This document shows positions 33,684 to 42,728 of a DNA stretch of 64,000 bases, one piece after another. A program made the translations under genes and the position numbers. This stretch comes from an uncultured Alistipes sp. GTDB lineage: Bacteria; Bacteroidota; Bacteroidia; Bacteroidales; Rikenellaceae. The notes beneath the pieces were generated by a model, which saw only the letters and a program-made list of their open reading frames with translations, did not search any database and had not been told where the DNA came from. How positions within the stretch are numbered: the stretch's first letter is position 1; each line of letters starts with the position of its first letter. The stretch spans positions 1 through 64,000 of the forward strand of contig CALDPX010000056.1 of the NCBI GenBank assembly GCA_937911745.1, read 5' to 3'.

Positions 33684-34295
33684 ATGAAAACTAATAAACT
33701 GCGCATAGTAGCTATCTCGATGCTGATGGCTACCGTGGTTTCGTGCGAATCTGAATTGACAAAAAATGACGGATATATATACATAGGGTCTCCGATGCAA
33801 TTCAGTATAAATGATTGCGTTTTTGAGAGTGAAGGAGAATATCATTACTGGTATCATCTATCGGGAATTAGAAGCGAATTGGAAGTTGTAGATGGGGAAT
33901 ATGAAATAAAAATACATCGAGGTGATTTTTTGTCGCCAATGCAACCAAATCTTGCTGCCGAACTCTTGATGTGTGTTAAGTTTAATGGAGCAACCATATC
34001 TACCGAAACATTATACCCCATTACCAAGGATATTGTATGTCTGGGTGTTGATACTATTTCGCCATATCGACACACAATATACAGATTGGATGAGGGGTGG
34101 ATTCAGTTTAACAACATAGTTTCATACGCAAGTTCAATTTTTAGAGGGTACTCATTTAGTGGAGATTTCAATATGGTTGCTAAGAATCAAAAAGATGAAG
34201 AAATAACAGAAAATATCGTGGGCACATTTGAAGATGTACTTGTGTTTGGAGATTTCTCAGAGGTAGAAATAGAGTATAATGTTACATCTGATTAA
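33684..34295 (+). CDS. Hypothetical lipoprotein in an AT-rich patch
   Basis: I chose the ATG at 33684 (MKTNKLRIVAISMLMATVVSC, cysteine near residue 21); the frame also has a TTG two codons earlier. The mature part of about 180 residues is acidic and beta-rich (YIYIGSPMQFSINDCVF ... HYWYHLSGIRSELEVV) and ends VEIEYNVTSD. I recognise no family. It is 11 bp after the previous lipoprotein gene and 29 bp before a truncated gene, so the three were probably one operon. Confidence 0.65.
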   Translation: MKTNKLRIVAISMLMATVVSCESELTKNDGYIYIGSPMQFSINDCVFESEGEYHYWYHLSGIRSELEVVDGEYEIKIHRGDFLSPMQPNLAAELLMCVKFNGATISTETLYPITKDIVCLGVDTISPYRHTIYRLDEGWIQFNNIVSYASSIFRGYSFSGDFNMVAKNQKDEEITENIVGTFEDVLVFGDFSEVEIEYNVTSD

Positions 34296-34324
34296 ATGTT
34301 ACTATGGTCTTGTTTGAACTAAAT

Positions 34325-34607
34325 ATGAAAAGGTCTGCATTGTTTTATGTATTAGTATTCTTGATGCTAATATCGCCTATTGGCTCGTTCTCACAAAACT
34401 CATACAGAATTAGAGAGCGACTTGATTATATGTTTCAACCACTTGAAAAGGATAGAGTTCCTACGGGCTTTCTCTTGGATTATGCTATTGACCTTGTAGA
34501 CTTTACCCAGTACGATGGAACCACTTTGACCGATAGTAATTATGTGAGTCTTACCACATACGAGGATATTCTACATAGTTTACATTCTGCAAGCGAGAGG
34601 TTATTTA
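34325..34607 (+). pseudogene. 5' fragment of a larger secreted-protein gene
   Basis: The frame begins with a signal peptide (MKRSALFYVLVFLMLISPIGSFSQ) and a well-formed domain start (IRERLDYMFQPLEKDRVPTG, LLDYAIDLVDFTQYDG, TYEDILHSLHSASER), then runs straight into the crcB hairpin at 34609 and becomes nonsense (KPDGFGSCFLAYQRPACPDK) until a stop within crcB. I recall similar N-termini on much longer secreted proteins of this phylum. The abrupt join to a neighbour's terminator points to a deletion of the 3' part, though I cannot rule out a short functional product. Confidence 0.6.
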
Positions 34608-34608
34608 C

Positions 34609-34637
34609 AAGAGCCAAACCCGATGGGTTTGGCTCTT
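34609..34637. terminator. Terminator between the truncated gene and crcB
   Basis: A perfect 13-bp stem (AAGAGCCAAACCC/GGGTTTGGCTCTT) with a 3-nt loop, and GCTTTTT on the plus side. It lies just beyond the crcB stop at 34643. Confidence 0.8.
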
Positions 34638-34642
34638 GCTTT

Positions 34643-35014
34643 TTAGCGTACCAACGACCTGCCTGCCCAGACAAGTAGCACACCCACAACAAGACTGAGG
34701 ACTACATAGGTGGCAAAGATGAGCCACTGACCTTTTTGGAGCAGCAGGAAGATGTCGTCTGCAAAGGTCGAGAAGGTCGTAAAGCCCCCACAAAAGCCCG
34801 TAATGAGTACCGCACTCGCCGATGGTGAGAGCGCACCCCGCTGTTCGGCAAGCCCAAAGAGAATACCTATGAGCAGGCTACCCACAACATTGACCACAAA
34901 GGTGCCGAGCGGAAAGTCGCCCAACTTAATGTAGCCACAAATTTTACCCGTAAGGAAACGCAGTGCCGTTCCCACAAATCCGCCACATCCGGCAAGAAAC
35001 ATCATTTTCAACAT
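34643..35014 (-). CDS. crcB: Fluoride efflux transporter CrcB/Fluc
   Basis: The 123-residue, four-helix protein has the Fluc motifs: GGFVGTALRFLTG near the N-terminus, PLGTFVVNVVGSLLIG with the pore Asn, and TGFCGGFTTFSTFADD. Fluc channels form antiparallel dimers that let fluoride leave the cell. I looked for a fluoride riboswitch in the leader and saw none. It is next to the urease island but on the other strand. Confidence 0.94.
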   Translation of the reverse strand: MLKMMFLAGCGGFVGTALRFLTGKICGYIKLGDFPLGTFVVNVVGSLLIGILFGLAEQRGALSPSASAVLITGFCGGFTTFSTFADDIFLLLQKGQWLIFATYVVLSLVVGVLLVWAGRSLVR

Positions 35015-35085
35015 ATCTATTAAGGCATTTGTTTTGTCGAATAGTTCGACAAAAATAGTGCCTACATTGAAAAGTGTGGCAAGAA

Positions 35086-35197
35086 AGTTGAAAGTTGAAA
35101 GGTGAAAGTTGAGAGTTGAGAATTTCCCATATTTCTCATATCTCCCATCTCTCTCATATGCCTTAGGACTATTGACGTTAAACGTTAGACGTTAAAC
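35086..35197 (+). repeat. Composite repeat, copy 8
   Basis: Seven-base units (GAAAGTT, GAGAGTT, GAGAATT), then 9-bp units CCCATATTT, CTCATATCT, CCCATCTCT, CTCATATG, then CCTTAGGACTATTGACG with GTTAAAC and GTTAGAC units (35161-35197). It lies between crcB and ureA. Confidence 0.8.
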
Positions 35198-35281
35198 ATT
35201 TAGAGCCCGAGTGCCCACCGTGGTGCATAAAATGGGTAATTAGCACACGGTTGCGATTTGTGTGGCGAGTTCAAGGCTTGG

Positions 35282-35334
35282 TTTTGATTTTGCTCCGCAG
35301 TTTACTCGGCGTAAATGAGGAAGCAAAATCAAAA
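35282..35334. repeat. GTTTAC-apex hairpin, copy B
   Basis: A perfect 13-bp stem (TTTTGATTTTGCT and complement, 35282-35294 and 35322-35334) encloses CCGCAGTTTACTCGGCG then TAAATGAGGA. The same apex with other stems occurs at 22115, 48766 and 48987. It lies 77 bp upstream of ureA, so it could affect the urease transcript. The rest of 35198-35411 shows no clear promoter. Confidence 0.65.
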
Positions 35335-35411
35335 GCATAACGCAGAAATCGCCCACAAGGCGCGACCGCCCCTACCAAAGAAACACAAACAACCAATAGA
35401 ATAATAAAGGT

Positions 35412-35714
35412 ATGCATTTAACACCAAAAGAACAAGAAAAACTAATGCTGCTGGCAATGGGTATGATTGCCGAGCGGCGCAAGGAGAAGGGGTTGAAACT
35501 CAACCACCCCGAAGCAGTAGCCTACATCACCTGCTCGGCACTCGAAGGAGCCCGCGAAGGTAAGAGTGTAGAGGAGGTTATGACCGATGCCGCAAAGGTC
35601 CTCACAAGGGATGACGTGATGGATGGCGTGGCGGATATGATTGGTCTGTTACAGGTCGAGGCGGTCTTTACGGACGGCTCACGACTTGTGAGTATTCACA
35701 ACCCTATAAAGTAA
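35412..35714 (+). CDS. ureA: Urease gamma subunit
   Basis: UreA is the small structural subunit of the cytoplasmic nickel enzyme that splits urea into ammonia and carbamate. The 100-residue sequence matches the family along its length: [39 protein letters not shown] and the ending [19 protein letters not shown]. It is the first gene of the island, separate from ureB (not fused as in Helicobacter), 7 bp before it. Confidence 0.98.
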   Translation: MHLTPKEQEKLMLLAMGMIAERRKEKGLKLNHPEAVAYITCSALEGAREGKSVEEVMTDAAKVLTRDDVMDGVADMIGLLQVEAVFTDGSRLVSIHNPIK

Positions 35715-35721
35715 AACAAGT

Positions 35722-36168
35722 ATGGAGCGAAAAAGAACTAAAAACAATCAGGAGAGCCAGCAACCCTCCTCACTCTGTCCCGTAGGCGGTGTGGTGCTTG
35801 CCGAGGGGAACATCGAGTACAACGCTGGGCGCAAAGTGCGCAAGATGAAGGTACGCAACACGGGCGACAGACCTATTCAGGTGGGTTCGCACTTCCACTT
35901 TTTCGAGGTCAATCGCCTTTTGGAGTTCGACAGGGAGGCAGCCTTTGGGTGTCATCTAAACATCCCCGCCACCACAGCCATACGTTTCGAGCCGGGCGAG
36001 GAGAAGAGTGTGGAGGTGGTGCCCTTTGGGGGTAAATGCTACATTGTAGGCTTCGGGGGGCTTACGGGTGGCTATGCGGGTGGCGAGAGCAATCCCACCT
36101 ACTACCCCACATTCGCAAAGGCTCTCAAAAAGGCAGAAAAAAAAGGATATAAATCAACAAAAAAGTAG
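35722..36168 (+). CDS. ureB: Urease beta subunit, extended at both ends
   Basis: The core (about residues 18-120: [70 protein letters not shown]) is a standard urease beta domain. At 148 residues it is longer than the usual 100-105, having a Lys/Gln-rich start and a Lys-rich tail ([18 protein letters not shown]). Separate UreA and UreB fit a trimeric (UreABC)3 enzyme. The stop is 1 bp from the ureC start. Confidence 0.97.
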   Translation: MERKRTKNNQESQQPSSLCPVGGVVLAEGNIEYNAGRKVRKMKVRNTGDRPIQVGSHFHFFEVNRLLEFDREAAFGCHLNIPATTAIRFEPGEEKSVEVVPFGGKCYIVGFGGLTGGYAGGESNPTYYPTFAKALKKAEKKGYKSTKK

Positions 36169-36169
36169 T

Positions 36170-37891
36170 ATGGCAAAAATATCGCGAAAACAGTACAACG
36201 ACCTCTACGGACCTACTGTGGGGGATAAGATAAGACTTGGCAACACTTCGCTCTATGTGGAAATTGAGCGCGACCTGAGAGGCGGATATGGCGATGAGGT
36301 GGTCTATGGCGGTGGCAAGACACTGAGGGATGGTATGGGTTTGGACAACACCGCCACCTCCCAGAGCGGCTCGCTCGACCTTGTGATTACCAACGTTACT
36401 ATTATAGATGCGGTGCTGGGAGTTGTAAAAGCTGATGTGGGTATCAAAGACGGCAAAATAGTCGGCATAGGTAAGTCGGGTAACCCCAACACTATGGACG
36501 GTGTAAGTCGCAATATGGTAACAGGAGCCTCCACAGACGCCATAAGTGGCGAGCACCTTATACTCACAGCCGGTGGCATAGACGGTCACGTTCACGTCAT
36601 CTCGCCCCAGCAGGCAGACACCGCCCTCAGCGGAGGTATCACAACCCTGATTGGTGGCGGAATAGGTCCTACGGACGGCACCAACGGCACCACCATCACT
36701 TCGGGCAACTGGAACATAGACCGTATGATACAAAGTGTGGAGAACCTGCCCATAAACTTCGGCTTCTTGGGCAAGGGCAACTGTTCGACCTTGGAGCCTA
36801 TTAGCGAGCAGATTGAAAGGGGGGTTATGGGACTGAAAATCCACGAAGATTGGGGCTCAACGCCCAAGGCGATAGACACTGCGCTAAGGGCTGCCGACCT
36901 CTACGATGTGCAGGTGGCAATTCACACCGACACCCTCAACGAGGGAGGTTATGTGGAGGACACCATAGCCGCCATAAATGGCAGAACTATCCACACCTAC
37001 CACACCGAAGGTGCGGGTGGTGGTCACGCCCCCGACCTTTTGAGGGTGGCTGGCGAGAGAAACATACTCCCCTCCTCGACCAATCCCACACTCCCCTACG
37101 GCATAAACTCCCAGGCAGAACTCTTCGATATGATTATGGTGTGCCACAACCTCAACCCCAAGATTCCCTCGGATGTAGCATTTGCCGAGAGCCGTGTGCG
37201 CCCTGCAACTCAGGCTGCCGAAAACTACCTCCACGACAGAGGCGTTCTGTCGATGATATCGTCCGACTCGCAGGCTATGGGGCGTGTGGGAGAGAACTTT
37301 ATGAGGGCTATGCAGATGGCTTGCTATATGAAAAACCGCACCGGAAGGCTCCCCGAAGATGCCGAGGGCAACGACAACTTCCGTGTGAAGCGTTACTTGG
37401 CAAAGGTTACCATCAACCCCGCCATAACATTCGGCATTGACGACCTCTTTGGGTCGGTAGAGGTGGGCAAGGTTGCCGACTTGGTATTGTGGGAGCCTGC
37501 GATGTTTGGCGCAAAGCCCAAGATGATCATCAAGGGCGGAATGATTGCTTGGTCGCTGATGGGCGATCCCAACGCTTCGCTTCCCACCCCTCAGCCCATC
37601 ATCTATCGTCCTATGTTCGGTGCCTTTGGAGGTGCTCTGCCCGCCACTTGCTGGACCTTCACTTCGCGTGCGGCATTGGAGTGTGGTATAAAGGAGCGTT
37701 TGGGACTCCAAAGGAATGTGATGGCTGTAAGGGGTACTCGCTCGCTCACAAAGGGTAATATGGTCCTCAACGACCAGACTCCACTCATTGAGGTCGATGC
37801 CGAGACATTCAAAGTGAGGGTAGATGGCAAACTTGTGGAACTCACACCTGCCAAATCGCTCTCGCTGGCTCAACTCTATTGGTTCTCATAA
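36170..37891 (+). CDS. ureC: Urease alpha (catalytic) subunit
   Basis: UreC holds the di-nickel active site. I chose the ATG at 36170 ([20 protein letters not shown]); the open frame continues into ureB. In the 573-residue sequence every ligand is present with a constant offset of six from the Klebsiella enzyme: His140 and His142 ([10 protein letters not shown]), carbamylated Lys223 and His225 (GLKIHEDWG), His252, His278, His326 of the catalytic loop ([20 protein letters not shown]) and Asp366. The loop reads MVCHNL with the conserved active-site-flap cysteine. It is full length and should be active once nickel is inserted. Confidence 0.99.
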   Translation: MAKISRKQYNDLYGPTVGDKIRLGNTSLYVEIERDLRGGYGDEVVYGGGKTLRDGMGLDNTATSQSGSLDLVITNVTIIDAVLGVVKADVGIKDGKIVGIGKSGNPNTMDGVSRNMVTGASTDAISGEHLILTAGGIDGHVHVISPQQADTALSGGITTLIGGGIGPTDGTNGTTITSGNWNIDRMIQSVENLPINFGFLGKGNCSTLEPISEQIERGVMGLKIHEDWGSTPKAIDTALRAADLYDVQVAIHTDTLNEGGYVEDTIAAINGRTIHTYHTEGAGGGHAPDLLRVAGERNILPSSTNPTLPYGINSQAELFDMIMVCHNLNPKIPSDVAFAESRVRPATQAAENYLHDRGVLSMISSDSQAMGRVGENFMRAMQMACYMKNRTGRLPEDAEGNDNFRVKRYLAKVTINPAITFGIDDLFGSVEVGKVADLVLWEPAMFGAKPKMIIKGGMIAWSLMGDPNASLPTPQPIIYRPMFGAFGGALPATCWTFTSRAALECGIKERLGLQRNVMAVRGTRSLTKGNMVLNDQTPLIEVDAETFKVRVDGKLVELTPAKSLSLAQLYWFS

Positions 37892-37910
37892 TAAGCGCAA
37901 CAGAAAGAAA

Positions 37911-38498
37911 ATGGAAGTTTATACAAAAATACTCGGCAACAGCCACTCTCCCGAATGGCAGCCACGCCTCGAAGGGGCGACAATCGACTACATAGAACTC
38001 GACCAATGGAACGCCCAAAAGAGCCGTCTGTTGGCAGTTGGCGAGAGCGGCAAGCCCTATGCAATGGCTTTCGAGCGTGGGGTGAGGCTCTCGGATGGCG
38101 ACATCATAGCCTACGACTCCCGCTCGGGCAGCGCCTCGGTCATAAAACTCCGCCTGGGCGATGTGATGGTTGTGGACCTCTCATCGCTCGAACGCCGCAC
38201 CCACTCGGAGGCGGTGGCTCTCGCCATAGAACTCGGTCATGCCATCGGCAACCAACATTGGGCAGCACTCGTAAGGGGCAACAGCCTCATGATTCCTCTT
38301 ACGGTCGATCGCAAGGTAATGTTGAGCGTTATGCGCACCTACAACTTCGAGGGTATAGACTTTTCGTTCCGCCCCGGGCGGGAGATTGTGCCCTACCTAA
38401 CGCCCTCGGAGATAAGGGTACTCTTTGGCTCCACCTCGCCACAGAGCCACACGCCCCACACCCACACCCATCCACACACCATAGAGGACTATGTGTAG
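37911..38498 (+). CDS. ureE: Urease accessory protein UreE (nickel chaperone)
   Basis: UreE delivers nickel to the UreDFG complex. I chose ATG 37911 (MEVYTKILG); the frame reaches back into ureC. The N-terminal peptide-binding domain (ARVEWxQRxR-like VRLSDGDIIAYDSR, IKLRLGDVMVVD) and the metal-binding domain (AIELGHAIGNQHWAALVRGN) are present, and the tail is His-rich (HTPHTHTHPH), a nickel-binding extension. The length is 195 residues. It overlaps ureF by 8 bp. Confidence 0.95.
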   Translation: MEVYTKILGNSHSPEWQPRLEGATIDYIELDQWNAQKSRLLAVGESGKPYAMAFERGVRLSDGDIIAYDSRSGSASVIKLRLGDVMVVDLSSLERRTHSEAVALAIELGHAIGNQHWAALVRGNSLMIPLTVDRKVMLSVMRTYNFEGIDFSFRPGREIVPYLTPSEIRVLFGSTSPQSHTPHTHTHPHTIEDYV

Positions 38499-39192
38499 CG
38501 ACACCTCAACCCTTCTGGCACTCTTTCGCTTGGCGTGGATTTCGGACAGTGCACTGCCTACGGGGGCTTTCAGTTTTTCGCTCGGCTTGGAGGGGGCGGT
38601 AGAGAGTGGATTGGTTAGCGACCTCGCCTCGCTCGAAGAGTACACCATTGGGGCTCTCTATGGGGCTGCTGAGTGTGACGGAGTGGCGATGTTGGAGGCT
38701 TATAGGGCTATTGGCAATGGTGACCTTGCAAGGATGATAGATGCCGACCAAAGACTTCTTGCGTTCAAGGCAGGCGAGGAGGCACGCGAGATGACCCTGC
38801 GTATGGGGCGTAGGCTTACCGACCTGATACACTCCATATGTCCCACTACTCTCACCGATAGGTTTCATCGTTGGGTTGGCGAGGGGGTAGCCGCAGGATG
38901 CTACCCCACAGCGCAAGCCGTTGCGGGATCAACACTCGGCATAGGCGAGAGTGCTCTCTATGCCGCACATCTCTATGGTGTGGCAAATACCATACTCTCG
39001 GCAGCACTAAGGCTTATGCGCCTTTCTCACTACGACACGCAGGCAATAATCTACCGCCTTGCGCCGCTCTGCGAGAGGCTCTACGACCTCTACGGCTCGC
39101 GCACAATGGAGGAGATGACCTCTTTTCAGCCCACAACGGAACTCGCTTCTTCGCTCCACGAGCGGGGCATAGGGCGACTATTTATGAACTAA
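38491..39192 (+). CDS. ureF: Urease accessory protein UreF
   Basis: UreF gates GTP-driven nickel transfer by UreG. The 233-residue helical protein shows the family opening [30 protein letters not shown], then [51 protein letters not shown] and QAIIYRL. It overlaps ureE by 8 bp and precedes ureG by 14 bp. Confidence 0.95.
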   Translation: MCSDTSTLLALFRLAWISDSALPTGAFSFSLGLEGAVESGLVSDLASLEEYTIGALYGAAECDGVAMLEAYRAIGNGDLARMIDADQRLLAFKAGEEAREMTLRMGRRLTDLIHSICPTTLTDRFHRWVGEGVAAGCYPTAQAVAGSTLGIGESALYAAHLYGVANTILSAALRLMRLSHYDTQAIIYRLAPLCERLYDLYGSRTMEEMTSFQPTTELASSLHERGIGRLFMN

Positions 39193-39206
39193 CATTTCTA
39201 TTGAGT

Positions 39207-39848
39207 ATGACATCAAACCACAAGAACACTTGTCGCATTGGTGTAGGAGGTCCCGTAGGATCGGGCAAAACCGCACTCATCGAAACCCTCACGCCGCGTC
39301 TTTTGGCGAAGGGCTACAAGGTGGCAATCATCACCAACGACATCGTAACAACCGAGGATGCTCAGCACGTCAGACGCATACTGCGTGGCAGGCTTGCCGA
39401 AGAGCGCATTGCGGGAGTAGAGACGGGAGCCTGTCCACACACAGCCGTCCGCGAAGACCCCTCAATGAACCTTGCGGCAGTGGAGGAGATGGAGGAGAGG
39501 TTTCCCGATACGGATATTCTCTTCATAGAGTCGGGAGGCGACAACCTGACGCTCACTTTTTCGCCCGCGTTGGTCGACTTTTTCATCTACGTCATAGACG
39601 TTGCCGCAGGCGACAAGATACCCCGCAAAGATGGACCGGGAATATCGCACAGCGACATCTTGGTAATCAACAAGACCGACCTGGCCCCCTATGTTCGTGC
39701 CGACCTTGCCGTTATGCGCCACGACTCACGAATGATGCGCAGGGGCAAACCCTTTGTGATGACCAACTGCTTTACGGGCGAAGGTATCGAGGAGTTGCTC
39801 GACCTTATATCCGATATGGCACTCTTCGACAAAGACAAGGCGTTATGA
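39207..39848 (+). CDS. ureG: Urease accessory GTPase UreG
   Basis: UreG is the SIMIBI-class GTPase powering nickel insertion. I chose ATG 39207; the frame extends upstream through ureF. The 213-residue sequence has the P-loop [19 protein letters not shown], the metal-site CPH of [19 protein letters not shown], the switch region [15 protein letters not shown] and the guanine motif NKTDL. All are intact. It overlaps ureD by 4 bp (ATGA). Confidence 0.98.
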   Translation: MTSNHKNTCRIGVGGPVGSGKTALIETLTPRLLAKGYKVAIITNDIVTTEDAQHVRRILRGRLAEERIAGVETGACPHTAVREDPSMNLAAVEEMEERFPDTDILFIESGGDNLTLTFSPALVDFFIYVIDVAAGDKIPRKDGPGISHSDILVINKTDLAPYVRADLAVMRHDSRMMRRGKPFVMTNCFTGEGIEELLDLISDMALFDKDKAL

Positions 39849-40690
39849 CCTCTTGGTGTGGGAAATATGGGGTGTTGGAGATGGGCTTTGAGGTGGACTC
39901 CTCGGGGCGCAGTGTGCTACGCCACCTCCACCGCGAGGTGCCGATGGTGGTGCAGCAGGCTCTATACTTCGACGAGCACCTTCCCCACCTGCCCTGCGTC
40001 TACATCCTCTCCTCGGGAGGTCCCCATTTGGAGGGCGACCACTACCGAGTGGATATTAGGCTTGGCGAGGGGGCTATGGCTCAGATACTAACGGGTGCAG
40101 CAACCATCATAGCACCTATGGAGTATTCGGGGGCGGAGTTGCGCCAAACCATCACTCTTGGCGAGGGAGCCTATTTGGAGTGGCTACCCCAAGCCATTAT
40201 TCCCGCTGCCCGTTCACGCTACACAGCCCACACCGAGATGGTCGTAGCCCCCTCGGCAACGCTCTTCTTCTCGGAGGTTGTGGCGTGTGGCAGGCTCCAC
40301 AGTGGCGAGAGGTTTGACTACCGAGAATTGGAACTTCGAGAGTCAGTTTTCCGCCCCAATGGTAGTGTCATAGCGCGGGCGGGAGCGAGGATTGTGCCCG
40401 AGGAATTTTCGCCTTCGGAGCGAGCTTTTATGGGCACTTTTACGCACTTTGGCTCGATTGTGGTTGTAACACCCCCAGAGATATGTTCCAAACTCCTCTC
40501 ACTCCTCAGCCCCAATGTGAGCGAGGAACTGAGGGTGAGCGTGGCGAGTCTTAGGGGCAACAATGGTCTATCGCTGAGGCTCTTGGGACACTCCTCAGAG
40601 AGGATACTCAGAGAGATACGCGACATCTGCTCTATGGTACGTCAAGAGGTCAAAGGTGCTCCCCTGCAAGAGGAGTTTCCGTGGAGATAG
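39845..40690 (+). CDS. ureD: Urease accessory protein UreD/UreH
   Basis: UreD docks UreF and UreG onto the apoenzyme and has a channel for nickel. The 281-residue sequence fits UreD in order and composition: [68 protein letters not shown] and [15 protein letters not shown]. Family identity is low in general, but position between ureG and the urea transporter supports it. The start ATG overlaps the ureG stop. Confidence 0.93.
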   Translation: MTSWCGKYGVLEMGFEVDSSGRSVLRHLHREVPMVVQQALYFDEHLPHLPCVYILSSGGPHLEGDHYRVDIRLGEGAMAQILTGAATIIAPMEYSGAELRQTITLGEGAYLEWLPQAIIPAARSRYTAHTEMVVAPSATLFFSEVVACGRLHSGERFDYRELELRESVFRPNGSVIARAGARIVPEEFSPSERAFMGTFTHFGSIVVVTPPEICSKLLSLLSPNVSEELRVSVASLRGNNGLSLRLLGHSSERILREIRDICSMVRQEVKGAPLQEEFPWR

Positions 40691-40723
40691 GGAGAATACA
40701 AAATTCAAAATTAAGAGTTGAGA

Positions 40724-41710
40724 ATGAAGACTATATCTTTTTTGCGCGGTACTGCGCAAGTAATGTTTCAGCCGAGTGCCATCGGGGGCGTGCTTATGCT
40801 TGCGGGCATCTTTTGGGGTGCCATAGAGGGCGGGCACGCCGAGGTGGCTCTGGGTGCTGTTGTGGGGCTTGTGGTAGCCACACTTACGGGCTACATCCTC
40901 GCCCTACCACAGGAGGAGGGCACAGAGGGGCTTTGGGGCTTCAATGGCGTGCTTGTGGGCACGGCAATGATGACCTTCTTGGGTAGCACACCCCTATCGT
41001 GGGTTGCTCTTGTGCTCGCCTCGGCAATGAGCACTTGGGTGCGAGAGGGACTCAATCGTGTGGGGGCTCGCCACAAGGTCAACTCCTTCACATTTCCCTT
41101 TGTGCTCTGCACCTGGCTCTTTCTGGCAGCAGCGAGGGTACTCGCAGGACTCGACGAGGTGAGCCTCTCCCACCCTATGCTCCCATCGGTACACCTCTAC
41201 GACACACCTGCCACACCCCCCGAATCCGTTTGGGAGGGCGTACGCTGGGTGCTGAGGGGCGTTGGGCAGATTATGTTGCAGGATTCGTGGGTAGCGGGGT
41301 TTCTGTTTGTTGTAGGGCTACTATTTAGCAGTCCCTGGGCAGCACTTTGGGCTCTGGTGGGCTCGGCAGTAGGCACCTATGGTGCGCTGCTCTACGGAGC
41401 CTCCGAAGTGGCTGTAAGTTCGGGGTTGTATGGTTTTTCGCCCGCCCTCACTGCCATTGCTCTCGGTTCGGTATTCTACACCCCTTCGTGGCGTTCGGCA
41501 CTATGGGCTCTGGTGGGTACTGTGGCTACACTCTTCGCTCAGGCTGCCCTCAACGTATTCCTCGAACCACTCGGATTGCCGGCACTCACCGCCCCATTCT
41601 GTCTCACAACGTGGCTATTCCTGCTACCTCTAATTAGGTTAGACACTGACAAGCAAACCGACGAGGATCACTCCTCGTGGCACAAGAAAAAGGTTACAAA
41701 CCAACAATAA
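40724..41710 (+). CDS. Urea transporter, UT (SLC14) family
   Basis: The 328-residue protein has about ten hydrophobic helices in two repeated halves. Each half has the UT motif: LWGFNGVLVGTAMMTFLG with FTFPFVLCTWLFLAAAR, and GLYGFSPALTAIALGSVFY with ALTAPFCLTTWLFLLP. UT proteins form trimeric channels that pass urea down its gradient. I chose ATG 40724; a short A/T array with heptad-like units lies just upstream. Its place after ureD indicates urea supply to the enzyme. The C-terminal tail is hydrophilic and unconserved. Confidence 0.93.
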   Translation: MKTISFLRGTAQVMFQPSAIGGVLMLAGIFWGAIEGGHAEVALGAVVGLVVATLTGYILALPQEEGTEGLWGFNGVLVGTAMMTFLGSTPLSWVALVLASAMSTWVREGLNRVGARHKVNSFTFPFVLCTWLFLAAARVLAGLDEVSLSHPMLPSVHLYDTPATPPESVWEGVRWVLRGVGQIMLQDSWVAGFLFVVGLLFSSPWAALWALVGSAVGTYGALLYGASEVAVSSGLYGFSPALTAIALGSVFYTPSWRSALWALVGTVATLFAQAALNVFLEPLGLPALTAPFCLTTWLFLLPLIRLDTDKQTDEDHSSWHKKKVTNQQ

Positions 41711-41734
41711 CACACTCTAAATCACTAAAACACT

Positions 41735-42685
41735 ATGCACACACCAAATCATCTTCTTTCGCCCGAGGTAGCCATACTCGGCGGTGCGGTGGCTGCAACA
41801 CTCATCGGAGTTGCCATCGCCAAGGCAAGGCGCACACCTCTTGCCGACAAACTGCCCCTTGTGGGGGTTATGGGGGCTTTTGTTTTCGCTGCCCAGATGC
41901 TCAACTTCTCATTCGGGGATATGGGGTTCAGCGGACATCTAATTGGAGCCGTACTCCTTGCGGCAATGCTGGGTAAGTGGGTAGGCTTTCTCACTCTCTC
42001 GGGAGTCCTCACACTCCAAGCCCTACTCTTTGCCGATGGGGGTATTATGACTCTCGGCTGGAACATCGTGAATATGGCAGCCGTTGGCTCGTTGGTGGTC
42101 TACCCGCTCATCTTTGAGCCTATGACCAAACACCGTCACTCAGCAGGCAGACTCTTCGGTGCGGGCTTTTTGACCTCGATGGTAGCAGTAGTAGTGGGCG
42201 CAGTATGCCTCACTATCGAGACCTCGCTATCGGGCACAGGGCTACCTATGGGCGAATTTTGGGGCTTTATGCTCCCCTCACACATCGCCATTGGCATTGG
42301 CGAAGGACTCATCACAGGCTTGGTACTTGCACTCGTTGCAGCACGCTGGCCCGCACTCTTGGAGTGCAACAGCCAACGCACCAAAGCACTCCGCACAGAC
42401 CACAAAAGTGCCATTGCGGTATTCGCCCTGAGCGCACTCTTTTTGGGTGGCGTGTCGATGGCTGCCTCGGAGAATCCCGATGGCTTGGAATGGTCAATTG
42501 AGCAGAGTTTGCAGGGTGGCGAGCCTCTTGCAGTAGAGCAGATACAGCGTAAAGCAGACGCTCTGCAAGCCTCGTTGGCTGTGGCTCCCGACTACGAAGG
42601 CGACTACACAGGTCTGCTCGCCACAGCGGGTATTCTCCTTGTGGCGTGGGTAGGTAGCGGTAGCAAAAAAAGAGGAAAAGAGTAA
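41735..42685 (+). CDS. Nickel ECF-transporter substrate protein, NikM-NikN fusion
   Basis: The first 220 residues are the CbiM/NikM permease: LPLVGVMGAFVFAAQMLNFSFG, TGHLIGAVL-like FSGHLIGAVLLAAMLG, LLFADGGIMTLGWNIVNMAAVG and GFMLPSHIAIGIGEGLITG. The start lacks the Met-His-Ile of typical CbiM but has MHTPNHLLSPE with His2, the metal-binding N-terminus. The last 90 residues are the small NikN/PDGLE domain (ASENPDGLEWSIEQ and a final helix). Context makes nickel rather than cobalt the likely substrate. NikQ and NikO, the energizing pair, are not in the window. Confidence 0.88.
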   Translation: MHTPNHLLSPEVAILGGAVAATLIGVAIAKARRTPLADKLPLVGVMGAFVFAAQMLNFSFGDMGFSGHLIGAVLLAAMLGKWVGFLTLSGVLTLQALLFADGGIMTLGWNIVNMAAVGSLVVYPLIFEPMTKHRHSAGRLFGAGFLTSMVAVVVGAVCLTIETSLSGTGLPMGEFWGFMLPSHIAIGIGEGLITGLVLALVAARWPALLECNSQRTKALRTDHKSAIAVFALSALFLGGVSMAASENPDGLEWSIEQSLQGGEPLAVEQIQRKADALQASLAVAPDYEGDYTGLLATAGILLVAWVGSGSKKRGKE

Positions 42686-42691
42686 TTTCAA

Positions 42692-42728
42692 AAAAAATAA
42701 GACGAGAAATTTTCTCGTCTTATTTTTT
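42692..42728. terminator. Bidirectional terminator closing the urease island
   Basis: An 18-bp stem (AAAAAATAAGACGAGAAA and complement) has A- and T-tracts at its foot on both sides. The right arm carries the last codons (FAFKK) and stop of the convergent DUF486 gene. Confidence 0.88.

Noticed and set aside
35015..35100. Fluoride riboswitch upstream of crcB
   Set aside because: The leader has only a short GTCGAA/TTCGAC hairpin; the riboswitch's conserved pseudoknot sequence is not visible.
36068..36169. Longer N-terminus for UreC
   Set aside because: That stretch overlaps ureB; the family's normal start is the ATG at 36170.
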